A program made the position numbers and the translations under genes. DNA of 57,469 bases from Bacteroidota bacterium (GTDB lineage: Bacteria; Bacteroidota; Bacteroidia; Bacteroidales; JACABE01), in NCBI GenBank assembly GCA_026391675.1, contig JAPLDQ010000029.1:1-57469 (forward strand), written 5' to 3'. Below the pieces are notes generated by a model. It did no database searches. It was given only the letters and a program-made list of their open reading frames with translations, and had not been told where the DNA came from. The first letter of the stretch is position 1, and each line of letters starts with the position of its first letter. Shown here piece after piece: positions 35,488 to 45,938 of this stretch.

Positions 35488-35955
35488 ATGACAGCTATAA
35501 AAATAGTTTTTTGTGATAATGATTCTTTATCAAGAGAATCAATTAAAATCCTCCTTAAAAAAATACCACAAATCAATATTATCGGTGAATTTGATAATTC
35601 GTTTGAATTAATCAGTTACATGAAGAAGCCATTTCCTGATATTATTCTTTATGATTTACAGGGTAATTCTATGACTGATTTAATTCAGATACAAAAAATT
35701 ATTTTAAAATATCCTGATAGTAAAATTATTGTCATCAGTACTTATGAGGATTTGAGAACGATAACTACAGCTTTTAAAATCGGTGTTATTGCTTTTTTAA
35801 TGAAAAGGGACATCACATTCAGCGATTTGTCAAATGCCATCAGTTATTCAAAAGAAAACAATCCCTATATTTCAAGCTGCAGCGAATATAAGATGGAAAA
35901 TATCAATAAATTAATTCAACTCAATTATTCAATCAATACATTAAACTGGATGTAA
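35488..35955 (+). CDS. Stand-alone receiver domain protein
   Basis: The 155-residue protein is a CheY-like receiver: acidic D10, phosphoacceptor D56 in ILYDLQGN, S84/T85 in VIST and K106 in FLMKRD. It resembles the neighbouring response regulator in its first 115 residues, but lacks the LuxR helix-turn-helix and ends in a short tail (NSINTLNWM region). It probably modulates signalling by protein contacts rather than DNA binding. I prefer ATG 35488; a TTG seven codons earlier overlaps the -7 box. It is the first gene of the apparent operon with three secreted proteins, an unusual place for an orphan receiver. Confidence 0.78.
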   Translation: MTAIKIVFCDNDSLSRESIKILLKKIPQINIIGEFDNSFELISYMKKPFPDIILYDLQGNSMTDLIQIQKIILKYPDSKIIVISTYEDLRTITTAFKIGVIAFLMKRDITFSDLSNAISYSKENNPYISSCSEYKMENINKLIQLNYSINTLNWM

Positions 35956-36002
35956 TTTGAATTAATTTATTAATTTTAATTAAAAATCAATAAATATAAT
36001 AA

Positions 36003-39000
36003 ATGAGAAATAAATTTACAGTTTTATTATTAGTTTTATTTTTATCATTCAGGTTATCAGCACAATACTATGTGTCAAATAACGGGAATGATTTAAATCC
36101 CGGTACAATTTCAGCTCCGTTTAAAACCATACAAAAAGCTGCCAATGTAATGATAGCCGGCGATACCTGTTTTATAAGAAATGGTATTTATCGTGAAACA
36201 GTAATTCCTGCCAATAACGGAACTTCAACAGCTCATATTGTTTTTAAAAACTACATGAACGAAAAAGTAATTATTGTCGGTACTGATACTGTTTCTGGAT
36301 GGACTTCCTATCAGAATGGAATTTACAAAGCATATGTTCCTGATACTGTACTGCAGTTGTGTGTAGATAAAAGAATGGCTAATGAAGCCCGTTATCCTAA
36401 TTTCAGAGGGAATTATATGAGTCTGAGCGATTGGAAATCTGTAGTTATTGATACAAACAGCAATGCAACATTCAGCGGGATGAATTTTCCTTCGGGTTAC
36501 TGGACAGGAGGAATTGTTCAAACACTTGTAGCATCAAAATGGGTGGCCGAAGATGGTAAAATCATATCATCAAACGGAAGTGTTGTCAGTTGTTCAGAAA
36601 CATCATATCCCTGGGGTAGCCATCCGGCCTACAGTCCAACGGTTTACACAGGAAGTGGATATGGTTATATCATTAAGCATCTTAATGCGCTGGATACTGT
36701 CAATGAATGGCACTGGCAAAATGATACCCTGTATTATTATCCCCAGAATCCTGCTTTAATAAATACTATGAAGTTTGAAGCCCGTAAACGCATGTATGGA
36801 TTTAACTGCTTCGGTAAACAATACATTGATATCAGCAATATTCATTTTGTTTGGGCAACTGTTAGTTTTGAAACTGCAACCGGCTGTTTGTTAATTAATG
36901 CAAATGTTTTATATCCAACTCCTCTTTATTTCTTTAAAACCTCATGGGGCCGGCAGGCACGCGATGCTGCCAATTATGGTATAAGTCAATGGGATGGCAA
37001 AGGAATTGCTGTTTCGGGTTATAATAATACTGTGAAAAATACCTATGTGGCGCATAGCTGGGGTGATGGAATCAGTATAGGCGGACAGTACAATACCGTG
37101 GAAAATTGTCTGGTTGAAGATTGTGACTGGACAGCAACAGATTGTGGATTAATTACGACAGTTGGTCTTGGACATCATATAAAAAATAATACAATCAGAA
37201 GAACAGGCCGCAGTGCTTTGGTACATCGCTTAACCAATTTTATTGATATTACATACAATGACATGTATGATTGTGGAAAAATGACACAGGATTTGGGTGT
37301 TACTTATACCTATCAGTCTAATGGAAGCGGATCATATATTTCAAATAACTGGGCTCATGATAATCATTCAACTACTTCCTGTATGGGGATTTATCTTGAT
37401 AATGCCGATACCAATTACGTATTGCATCATAATGTGGTATGGAACTGTACAACCGGCATTCAGACCAATAAACCTGCTGTAAATCATCAGATTTATAATA
37501 ATACAGTATGGTTTTGTACCAATGCCATGGGAGCCTGGGGCAATACAGGAACTACCATTCAGAACCAGATTGTTAAGAATAATTTATCCGACAAAGCCTG
37601 GAGTTTGGGAACCACATTCAGCAATAATCTGCAAACATCAAATCCTCTTTTTACAAATGCAGCTGCTTATGATTTTACACTTGCAAGTGGTTCGCAGGCA
37701 ATTGATTACGGAGTGAATATTCCTGGCTTTACCAATGGCTATATTGGTGCTGCTCCGGATGCCGGAGCCTATGAATATGGATTAACACCCTGGGTTGCAG
37801 GAACAAATACCATGATGCCTGATATCAGTGAAGTTTATACAGACCCTGCCATACCTGATGACGCAAAAATAATCAGCGGTAATTTTGTTGTCTGTCAGGG
37901 GCAGTCAGCAGTAATTTATACCGTTGAGCCTGTTATTAATGCAACATCTTATCTGTGGACATTGCCAAACGGTGCTACAGGAACAACTTCTGCAAATACT
38001 ATCAGCGTTAATTTCAACAATACGGCTTCTTCGGGAAATATTACGGTAAAAGGCGTAAACAGTAACGGAAGCAGTATTTCAACAGCAACAAGGTATATTA
38101 CAGTAAACCCTTTTCCGGCGGCAGCGGGATCCATAAACGGAACTGATACCGTCTGCTTTGGACTGAGTGCTGCAACTTATCTGGTTTCACCTGTTGCCAA
38201 TGCTACTTCTTACATATGGACTTTACCTTCAGGTACAACAGGAACATCCTCAACAAATTCAATAAATGTCAACTTTGGGAGCACTGCCTCTACTGGGAAT
38301 ATTACAGTTACGCCTTATAATGCATGTGGTAATGGTGCTTCTTCAACATTAACTGTAATAGTGGGTAGCTTTTTACCGGATTCTGCAGTAAGTATTGCCG
38401 GTTTAACAACCGTATGTCAGGGTGACATTGTTACTTATACAACTCCAATGATACCCAATGCTGATACCTATATCTGGACCTTGCCCAATGGTGCTGCAGG
38501 AATAAGTTCAACCAACAGCATTAATGTAAGTTATAGCTATACTGCAACTTCAGGAAATGTTACAGTTAAAGGCAGCAACAACTGCGGAATGGGAATGCAA
38601 AAAACAATTGCAGTGAATGTTTTTGCTGCACCGTCAGCACCGCAAATTACAATAACCGGAGATTCGTTAACATCAAATGCTTTAATCGGAAATCAATGGT
38701 ATAATCTGAGTACAGGCATTATTCCAGGTGCTGAAGGACAATCCTATACACCACTTCAAAGCGGTTTTTATTTTGATATTGTCAATCTGACCGGTTGCCC
38801 ATCGGATTCATCCAATATTATTAACTTTAATTATACAGGAGTGAATGAATTGAAAGAGAATTTGAAAATTGAACTTATACCAAATCCTAATTCAGGCTCT
38901 TTTGAAGTGATTTGCAATGAAAAGATTCAAAAGATTGAAATCTCAGATATGAAAGGACAGAATATACTTAAGCATGAATATAAAAATCTATTTATAATTC

Positions 39001-39092
39001 CCTTACATCTTAATTTAAATAATGGAGTTTATCTGCTTAAAGCAACTACTCAAAAAGGAATAACAGTACTGAAAGTTATAATTAATAATTAA
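36003..39092 (+). CDS. Secreted right-handed beta-helix protein with Ig/PKD-like repeats and T9SS tail
   Basis: The protein has 1029 residues. A signal peptide (1-21) is followed by the DUF1565-like start YYVSNNGNDLNPGTISAPF (22-40) and a parallel beta-helix (about 22-595) of the pectate-lyase type, so polysaccharide binding or cutting is possible. Three Ig/PKD-like modules (about 625-880) repeat the VCxGxSAxYxV...YIWTLPxGxxG pattern. The end (about 950-1029) is a T9SS type A tail (ELIPNPNSGSFEVICNEK...). The catalytic residues cannot be pinned. It lies 47 bases after the receiver gene and 25 before the next secreted protein, so is probably in the same transcript. Confidence 0.8.
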   Translation: MRNKFTVLLLVLFLSFRLSAQYYVSNNGNDLNPGTISAPFKTIQKAANVMIAGDTCFIRNGIYRETVIPANNGTSTAHIVFKNYMNEKVIIVGTDTVSGWTSYQNGIYKAYVPDTVLQLCVDKRMANEARYPNFRGNYMSLSDWKSVVIDTNSNATFSGMNFPSGYWTGGIVQTLVASKWVAEDGKIISSNGSVVSCSETSYPWGSHPAYSPTVYTGSGYGYIIKHLNALDTVNEWHWQNDTLYYYPQNPALINTMKFEARKRMYGFNCFGKQYIDISNIHFVWATVSFETATGCLLINANVLYPTPLYFFKTSWGRQARDAANYGISQWDGKGIAVSGYNNTVKNTYVAHSWGDGISIGGQYNTVENCLVEDCDWTATDCGLITTVGLGHHIKNNTIRRTGRSALVHRLTNFIDITYNDMYDCGKMTQDLGVTYTYQSNGSGSYISNNWAHDNHSTTSCMGIYLDNADTNYVLHHNVVWNCTTGIQTNKPAVNHQIYNNTVWFCTNAMGAWGNTGTTIQNQIVKNNLSDKAWSLGTTFSNNLQTSNPLFTNAAAYDFTLASGSQAIDYGVNIPGFTNGYIGAAPDAGAYEYGLTPWVAGTNTMMPDISEVYTDPAIPDDAKIISGNFVVCQGQSAVIYTVEPVINATSYLWTLPNGATGTTSANTISVNFNNTASSGNITVKGVNSNGSSISTATRYITVNPFPAAAGSINGTDTVCFGLSAATYLVSPVANATSYIWTLPSGTTGTSSTNSINVNFGSTASTGNITVTPYNACGNGASSTLTVIVGSFLPDSAVSIAGLTTVCQGDIVTYTTPMIPNADTYIWTLPNGAAGISSTNSINVSYSYTATSGNVTVKGSNNCGMGMQKTIAVNVFAAPSAPQITITGDSLTSNALIGNQWYNLSTGIIPGAEGQSYTPLQSGFYFDIVNLTGCPSDSSNIINFNYTGVNELKENLKIELIPNPNSGSFEVICNEKIQKIEISDMKGQNILKHEYKNLFIIPLHLNLNNGVYLLKATTQKGITVLKVIINN

Positions 39093-39117
39093 ATCAATAA
39101 ACATCAAATTTATAGTT

Positions 39118-42100
39118 ATGAAAAAAATATTTTCTTTTTTAATGATGGTAGTTTTTACAGGTTTAAGCTGGGGACAGACCCTGGTTGGTAGCGGTCAAAC
39201 CTATACTACTTTAAAATCTGCTTTTGATGCTATCAATAACGGAACCATAACAGGAGCAGTTGTTTTGCAGCTTACCAGCAGTACTACCGAAACTGCTTCT
39301 GCAGTGTTAAATGCAAGTGGTGGAACAGCCAGTTATACTTCAGTTAGTATTTATCCGACAGGCAGTGGTTATTCAATAAGCGGGAGTATAGCAGGCGCTT
39401 TAATTGACCTGAACGGAGCTGATAATGTCACCATTGACGGACGTGTAAATCAATCAGGCAATAAAAACCTTAGTATTATCAATAATGATGCCGGTTCATT
39501 AGCTTCCACCATACGTTTTATTAATGATGCCACCAATAATGTTATTAAATATACGACTATAAAAGGGTCAACCACATCAAATACATGTGGTGTCGTTTAT
39601 TTCACTACATCTACTGCTGTATTGGGCAATGACAATAATCTCCTCAATTATTGTGATGTATGTGATGGTACGACAAAACCAAGATATCTGATTTCTTCAA
39701 ACGGAACCACTTCATTAGATAATAGTGGAAATACAATTTCCAATTGTAATTTATATAATTTCGATGGCAGTTCAAATGCTGCAGGTATTTATATTTCAAC
39801 GGCTTCAACAAACTGGACTATATCGGGAAACAGTATTTATCAAACCACTGCTTATGCTGGCAGTGCTTCATCTAATTCTTATGGTATTTATATTACCAGT
39901 GGTGATAATTATAATATAAATTCAAATTTTATCGGAGGTAGTTCTCCCAACTGCGGAAATACTGCCTGGACAGTAAATGGTACTGCTGCTACTTATAAAT
40001 TCGGTGGAATGTATCTTAATTTAGGTATTACAAACACATCTGCAATACAAAATAATATTATAAGGAATTTCAACTGGTTAACCAGTGCAACTGCAACTGC
40101 AACTCCCGGTATCTGGAATGCCATTTATCTGATTACCGGAAATGTAAATATAACTGGAAATATGATTGGAGATAGTGTTGGTACAGGCTCTGTGTTTATT
40201 ACTTCAGCTGCTACAACTGTGGGTGCCTATTGTTATGGAATAACAACTGCTACTACAGCCGGTATCACTAATATTTCAAACAATATACTGGGTTCTATTA
40301 CCGTAACAGGAAGTACAGTTTCAGCTTTATCAGCATTATATCTAATTCATACTTCGGGAGGAAGTTCTGTTACAGTAAATAATAATTTAGTCGGAAGTTT
40401 AACAACGCCAAGTAGTATTAATCTGGCAAATCCTGCAACCACTACTACCAACCAGTTTATAAACTGCATCTATAATAATGCACCCGGAACAGCAATTATA
40501 ACTAATAATACGGTTGCCAATATCTATAACAATTATAAAGCCAATGGTACCAATGCCGCTAATATATGCGGGATTTTTATCGGAGGAGGTAGCAATACTA
40601 TCAGCGGAAATACAATCAGAGACCTTAGTTCAACAGGAACTACAGCGGGTACTGGAATCGGAAGCTGTATTACCGGTATTTTTGTCAGGGATAATAGTCT
40701 CGTTACCGGAAATCAGGTGATTTCTCAAAATACAATATATAATATTTCTAATTCAGCCGCTACTGCAGCTATTAATTTAGCAGGAATTATATTTGATGCT
40801 TATTCAAATGCTTCAAGCAATATTATTGAAAGAAATAAAATTTATAACCTAAGTCTTGCTACTTCCGGCGCAGGGGTTATTTCAGGAATTTATTCATCAA
40901 GTAACGGTACATCTACTACTTATAAAAACAATATGATTGCTCTTGGAACCAATTTAACCAATGGGTATACCATATATGGTTTAATGGATTCAACAGGAAC
41001 AAATAATTATTATAATAATTCCGTATTTATTGATGGTACCGCTGTTACAGGAACAGCAGCAACCTATGCATTTAATAGTCTGGTTACTTCTAATTCAAGA
41101 AATTTTATTGATAATATATTTTATAATGCCCGTTCTAATAGTGGGTCGGGAACAGGAAAACACTATGCCGTTAAGGTTGCAGGAACTTCTGTAAATCCGG
41201 CTGGTTTAACCATCAATTATAATGATTATTATGTTACAGGAACAGGTGGCGTTTTAGGATATTTTAATTCAGCTGATGTAGCAAACCTTACGGCCTGGAA
41301 AACTGCAGTAGGACAGGATGTTAACAGTTTTAATGCAGATCCGTTGTTTATTAGCAATAATGATTTGCATATTCAGACTACCACACCATCTCCTGTGGAC
41401 AATTCAGGAATATCAGTTGCAACAGTAACTGATGATTTTGACGGACAAACCAGAAGCATTACTCCTGATATAGGTGCTGATGAATTTACCGGTACACCAA
41501 CAACTTCATGTTCAGGAATGCCGGCATCATCCACTATCACCGGTTCTGCTGCAATATGTTCCGGAACATCTACTTTACTTTCGTTAAGTACAGTTTATAA
41601 TCTTCTTGGAATTAAATACCAATGGAAATCATCATCTACATCTGGAGGTCCTTATATAAATATGGATACTTTATCAACACAGGCAACAGGCAATATAACA
41701 TCAACAAAATATTATATCTGTGCCATTAGTTGTTCAAACAGTGGTCTGGTTTTTACAACTCCTGAAAAAACTGTTGTTGTTACAACTCCACCATCAGCAA
41801 CAATAAGTTATGCCGGCTCTCCTTATTGTAATTCTGTTACAACTGCCCAAAGTGTAACACTTACCGGTACTTCAGGTGGTATATTTTCTGCTGCACCGAC
41901 GGGATTGAGTTTAAATGCAAGTACCGGAGCTGTTACCCCAAGCACAAGTACTGCCGGTGGTTATAATGTTTCCTATACCATAGCCGCTGCAGGCGGATGT
42001 GCAACACTAACTGCAACTACATCTGTAAATATAACACTTCCATCAACCGCTACAATTGCTTACGCAGGATCTCCATACTGTAAATCATTGACAACAGCAC

Positions 42101-43095
42101 AGCCGGTCACATTAACAGGATCTGGCGGAGGAATCTACAGTGCTTCAGCTTCGGGATTGACAATAAATGCAACTACAGGTGCAATTACGCCTGGCACAAG
42201 TACAGCTGCTACATATACCGTAACCTATACCATTGCTGCAGCCGGCGGATGTGCAGCTTTTTCCACCACCACTTCAGTTACAATAGCAGCTGCTCCATCA
42301 GCAACAATTAATTATACCGGTACTCCATTCTGCAATAATGTTACCACTGCTCAGTCCGTCTCATTGACAGGTAGTACAGGCGGAAATTTCAGTGCTTTGC
42401 CTGCCGGATTAACAATTAATGCAACAACCGGAGCTGTTACTCCAAGTTCCAGTAGTGCCGGTAGTTATACAGTTAGTTATATAATTCCTGCATCAGGTGG
42501 TTGTGCAGCTTTTTCAACCACTACTCCTGTATATATCAATCCTTTACCTGCAGCTGCAGGTACAATAACATCTGTAAATAATGATAGTGTTACTACAGGT
42601 GAAAGCAATCTGTTATACAAAGTGCCGCAAATTGCCAATGCAACTTCTTATAGTTGGTCTTATACAGGTAATGGTGCAACATTTATACCTTCGTCAACAA
42701 CCACAGGAGATAGTGTAAGAATCAGTTTTAGCGCAGCTGCAACTTCAGGAAACCTGACGGTTAAAGGACATAATGCCTGCGGAGATGGCGCAGTGTCTGC
42801 AGTTTATCATATTTATGTTGCTGTTGGTATTAATGATATTGTCAACACCTTGAATTTCAGAATCTATCCAAATCCAAACAAAGGAAAACTTACTGTTGAA
42901 ATGAGCGGAATTAATACTTCATTTGATATACAGCTCATTGATTTACAAGGTAAAGTAATTTATAATGAGAAAATTACAAAACCTGAACAAGCTTACAGCC
43001 ATACTATTGATTTAAGTTCGTATAATAAAGGAATTTATTTTATTAAACTTTCAAATAAAAACTTTTCAAAAGTTGAGAAAATTGTGATTCAATAA
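39118..43095 (+). CDS. Secreted beta-helix/Ig-repeat protein with T9SS tail
   Basis: The 1325-residue protein starts with a signal peptide (MKKIFSFLMMVVFTGLSWG). A beta-helix region (about 20-795) is rich in Asn-Asn and Thr-Ser repeats (NNTVANIYNNY, DGRVNQSGN) and closes with TPDIGADEF. Ig-like modules and three 83-85-residue repeats (nucleotides 41791-42543) follow, then a T9SS type A tail (FRIYPNPNKGKLTVEM... KGIYFIKLSN). The start, the DGxxNxxG core and the repeats resemble the giant gene at 45939, so they are paralogues. Probably an adhesin or surface filament; function is inference. It starts 25 bases after the previous gene. Confidence 0.8.
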   Translation: MKKIFSFLMMVVFTGLSWGQTLVGSGQTYTTLKSAFDAINNGTITGAVVLQLTSSTTETASAVLNASGGTASYTSVSIYPTGSGYSISGSIAGALIDLNGADNVTIDGRVNQSGNKNLSIINNDAGSLASTIRFINDATNNVIKYTTIKGSTTSNTCGVVYFTTSTAVLGNDNNLLNYCDVCDGTTKPRYLISSNGTTSLDNSGNTISNCNLYNFDGSSNAAGIYISTASTNWTISGNSIYQTTAYAGSASSNSYGIYITSGDNYNINSNFIGGSSPNCGNTAWTVNGTAATYKFGGMYLNLGITNTSAIQNNIIRNFNWLTSATATATPGIWNAIYLITGNVNITGNMIGDSVGTGSVFITSAATTVGAYCYGITTATTAGITNISNNILGSITVTGSTVSALSALYLIHTSGGSSVTVNNNLVGSLTTPSSINLANPATTTTNQFINCIYNNAPGTAIITNNTVANIYNNYKANGTNAANICGIFIGGGSNTISGNTIRDLSSTGTTAGTGIGSCITGIFVRDNSLVTGNQVISQNTIYNISNSAATAAINLAGIIFDAYSNASSNIIERNKIYNLSLATSGAGVISGIYSSSNGTSTTYKNNMIALGTNLTNGYTIYGLMDSTGTNNYYNNSVFIDGTAVTGTAATYAFNSLVTSNSRNFIDNIFYNARSNSGSGTGKHYAVKVAGTSVNPAGLTINYNDYYVTGTGGVLGYFNSADVANLTAWKTAVGQDVNSFNADPLFISNNDLHIQTTTPSPVDNSGISVATVTDDFDGQTRSITPDIGADEFTGTPTTSCSGMPASSTITGSAAICSGTSTLLSLSTVYNLLGIKYQWKSSSTSGGPYINMDTLSTQATGNITSTKYYICAISCSNSGLVFTTPEKTVVVTTPPSATISYAGSPYCNSVTTAQSVTLTGTSGGIFSAAPTGLSLNASTGAVTPSTSTAGGYNVSYTIAAAGGCATLTATTSVNITLPSTATIAYAGSPYCKSLTTAQPVTLTGSGGGIYSASASGLTINATTGAITPGTSTAATYTVTYTIAAAGGCAAFSTTTSVTIAAAPSATINYTGTPFCNNVTTAQSVSLTGSTGGNFSALPAGLTINATTGAVTPSSSSAGSYTVSYIIPASGGCAAFSTTTPVYINPLPAAAGTITSVNNDSVTTGESNLLYKVPQIANATSYSWSYTGNGATFIPSSTTTGDSVRISFSAAATSGNLTVKGHNACGDGAVSAVYHIYVAVGINDIVNTLNFRIYPNPNKGKLTVEMSGINTSFDIQLIDLQGKVIYNEKITKPEQAYSHTIDLSSYNKGIYFIKLSNKNFSKVEKIVIQ
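41791..42543. repeat. Three tandem 249-255 bp repeats inside the 1325-residue protein gene
   Basis: Units start at 41791, 42040 and 42295 (249, 255 and about 249 bp) and encode 83-85 residues opening [15 protein letters not shown] or a near copy, with ATTGAVTP in the middle and a GGCA motif near the end. The same unit recurs in the giant gene at 56751-57469. Confidence 0.85.
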
Positions 43096-43110
43096 TCTGT
43101 TTTTAAAAAT

Positions 43111-45657
43111 ATGAAAATAAATATAAACCTACTGTTTATTTGCATTATGCTACCAATTTTTGCGCTTAAAGCGCAATTGGTGGAACATGTATACAACTTT
43201 AACAATATTTCAATGACTGATACTTTGAATGGTAAAGATAACTGGAAAAGTGTTCCCAATGCAGTAAGTGGTGGAGACTTCGGTATACAGCTTACAAACG
43301 GATCTGGAATATTAACACCTGATGCAACATTAGGGGCATTTTATACCCACGGAGGTCCTAGTGTCGGGCAGACAGCTTCCCGCAAAACTACAGCTGCATT
43401 ACCCTTCGATTGTTCAATTGGTGGGGTAATGGAACTGGAAGTGCAGATCTATTCAGCTTATTGGAATACTTCCTTCGGCATTGGCTATGATTTGAATGAT
43501 AATGGCATTATTGCCAATGTTTCATCGGGAATTGAAGCTGGTGAAGGTGGCTTATGGCTTAACATCCATAATATGACACCGGTAGGAGGTACAATTGTAA
43601 AACCGGATGGATCATCTGTTGCTTTTACATACGATAGCATACCCGGCTGGAATACCTACAAATTTCTTATTGATTTTGATGCCTTTGCATATCAGGGAAG
43701 TGTTAGCTTATATGCCAAAAGACCCAATGCAACAGCATTTACTTTAATATCACAGGTTAATAATTTAAATCTAGGACTTACACCCGGAACAAACGATAAA
43801 AAGGATCCGGCAAAATGGAAAACGCTTTTTATACATGCTTTGGGTGGCAAACCCGGATTTGATAACATTAAAATCCGTCAGCCGAATACAGGAGGATTAC
43901 AATATCAGTACATTATTTTTAATAGTTTGCCTGCACAAATGTTAAGCACTCATGCTCCATTTGTTGTTCATGCTACAACCAATAAAAATCTGGCTGTTAG
44001 TTTTACCGTTTCAGGCCCTGCAACATTATCCAATGATTCAATAGTCACACTTATCGGTGACACAGGAATCGTAACCATTACAGCCCATCAGCCTGGTAAT
44101 GCAACCGTTGCTGCTGCAGCTGATTTACCCTTATCAATTAAAGTTATTAATCCAACTTATGTTTTTCCTGCATTGGATATTAAAAATCCTGTAAATGGAG
44201 CTGTGGTTAGAGCACCGCATTTGGATAAAATCCCGATTTCACTGACCGCTTCAATTAATTATAATTCGCTGCTTTCTGTTAATCAGGTTTATCTTACCAT
44301 AAACAGTCAGAATTATTATCCTGACAGTATTAAAAATGGCTATTATCTTTATTACTGGACGCCTCCATCGTATGGAAGTTTTACCATTTCAGCCACAGCA
44401 GTGAGTTCTGGTGGTCCTTCCACTACTAAAACTTTTAGTTTTCAGGTGGTTCAGGATTCATCTTCCATCAATTATACAATGTTGAATGCAGTGCATTTTG
44501 CTGATATCAATGGACAAAACTTAGATACCACCCTGATTTTGCCGAGTTTTACCGGAACATATAAAAAAATAACTGCCTATCTTCAATATGATTGTCCTCC
44601 TGAAGGATGTGAAGCCTGGGATGTGATAGGAAATGTTAATATCAGAGGAGCAAACGGAGAATTTGTGGAACTGCTGAGGTATATAACGCCTTATTCCGTG
44701 GCATGTCATGATAGTGTTGATATTACGGACTTTGCATCACAGCTTCAGGGTAAGATTGATGTACAGGCCAATTTCCCGGCCAAATCAAAAATCACGCTTA
44801 ATATTATCTATCAGGAAGGTGCTTCTCCTTTTAAATACAGCTGGATGGAAAAATTGTGGCTGGGTTCTTATGGCTTTGGAGGATGGGGCAGTGGAACGAA
44901 TGGATTTCCTACAGTTCAACCCGTTGAAATTAAAAATTTAAACCTGAGTAATTCCAATATTACCGCAGCTTATTTAAGGCTGGTAACTACAGGTCATGGT
45001 TCCGGTACTGACAATACTGCCAATGCTGCTGAATTTTACAATGCCACGCATCATATCAAGTTAAACGGAAATTCAATATACAATCAGAATTTATGGAGGA
45101 GCTGTAATCCAAATCCTGCAGCCTGTATGCCTCAGAATGGTACCTGGAATTATCCGAGAGCAGGATGGTGCCCTGGTTCCATCCCCATGTTGTGGGAAGT
45201 CAGTCTGGCTTCAGCCTTGGGCAGTAGTACCAATCTCCAGTATGAATTTGATCCTTCTTATGTGAATTTATGTTCGGCTGCAAATCCTAACTGTGTAAAT
45301 GGTGTAACCTGTACCAGCTGTGCAGGTGGTGCCAAACCAAATTATATGGTTGCCGGCGAACTGGTGACTTTTTACGGAGGTGTGCCTGCTTATAACGGCA
45401 TTGAAAATATCAGCGATATTTTTAATACTGAGGTTTATCCCAATCCTTCAAATGGCTTGTTTAATCTGTCTTCAGGCAAACATTTCAATAATAGTACCTT
45501 TGTTACAATTTATGATGTACAGGGAAGTGTAATAAAGAAGTTTATATGGAAGGCCGAAAATACAAGCATTGATTTATCCGGTTTTTCAAAGGGTATTTAC
45601 ATTATGAAAATAAATAATAATAATGGATTTGAAATAAAGAAGCTTATCATTCAATAA
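43111..45657 (+). CDS. PNGase F-like N-glycanase with T9SS tail
   Basis: The protein has 848 residues. PNGase F enzymes cut N-linked glycans from asparagine. After a signal peptide (1-22) and Ig-like N-terminal domains, residues about 470-770 align with PNGase F from Elizabethkingia as I recall it: CPPEGCEAWD, ITPYSV, TTGHGSG, NAAEFYNATHHIKLNG, CNPNP, RAGWCPG. D504 matches catalytic D60 and E641 matches E206. The place of E118 seems to hold A553, so activity may differ. A T9SS type A tail closes the chain (VYPNPSNGLFNLSSG...). It starts 15 bases after the previous gene. Likely exported to act on glycoproteins. Confidence 0.83.
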   Translation: MKININLLFICIMLPIFALKAQLVEHVYNFNNISMTDTLNGKDNWKSVPNAVSGGDFGIQLTNGSGILTPDATLGAFYTHGGPSVGQTASRKTTAALPFDCSIGGVMELEVQIYSAYWNTSFGIGYDLNDNGIIANVSSGIEAGEGGLWLNIHNMTPVGGTIVKPDGSSVAFTYDSIPGWNTYKFLIDFDAFAYQGSVSLYAKRPNATAFTLISQVNNLNLGLTPGTNDKKDPAKWKTLFIHALGGKPGFDNIKIRQPNTGGLQYQYIIFNSLPAQMLSTHAPFVVHATTNKNLAVSFTVSGPATLSNDSIVTLIGDTGIVTITAHQPGNATVAAAADLPLSIKVINPTYVFPALDIKNPVNGAVVRAPHLDKIPISLTASINYNSLLSVNQVYLTINSQNYYPDSIKNGYYLYYWTPPSYGSFTISATAVSSGGPSTTKTFSFQVVQDSSSINYTMLNAVHFADINGQNLDTTLILPSFTGTYKKITAYLQYDCPPEGCEAWDVIGNVNIRGANGEFVELLRYITPYSVACHDSVDITDFASQLQGKIDVQANFPAKSKITLNIIYQEGASPFKYSWMEKLWLGSYGFGGWGSGTNGFPTVQPVEIKNLNLSNSNITAAYLRLVTTGHGSGTDNTANAAEFYNATHHIKLNGNSIYNQNLWRSCNPNPAACMPQNGTWNYPRAGWCPGSIPMLWEVSLASALGSSTNLQYEFDPSYVNLCSAANPNCVNGVTCTSCAGGAKPNYMVAGELVTFYGGVPAYNGIENISDIFNTEVYPNPSNGLFNLSSGKHFNNSTFVTIYDVQGSVIKKFIWKAENTSIDLSGFSKGIYIMKINNNNGFEIKKLIIQ

Positions 45658-45938
45658 CATCAGTTTTTTAATTGATATTAATTTTATGTATTTCTAAATA
45701 AGGAAAAATATTGTTAAAATCTAATATTTAGGTTTTGACTTTAAGTTCATATATAGATACATAATCTAAAAATGAGCTAATTTTTTACTAAAAATATCAT
45801 TATAAATTTGAATCATATAATTATATTTATTATTTTTACAGTGTTACTTTTACTTTTATATTAATTAGCTTTCTGGTTAATTCATATAATTAAAAGTGTT
45901 AATACCTTATTTTAAAAATTAATTAAACAAAACCAAAT
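45658..45938. other. A+T-rich gap before the giant gene
   Basis: No gene or structured RNA was recognised. It contains a TAAATTTG -7 box at 45803-45810. There is no clear terminator after the PNGase F-like gene, so readthrough is possible. Confidence 0.6.
45803..45810 (+). promoter_or_regulatory. -7 box (TAAATTTG), candidate promoter of the giant gene
   Basis: TAAATTTG fits TAnnTTTG. The transcript start would be near 45817, giving a leader of about 120 bases before ATG 45939. There is no clear -33 element. Confidence 0.45.
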
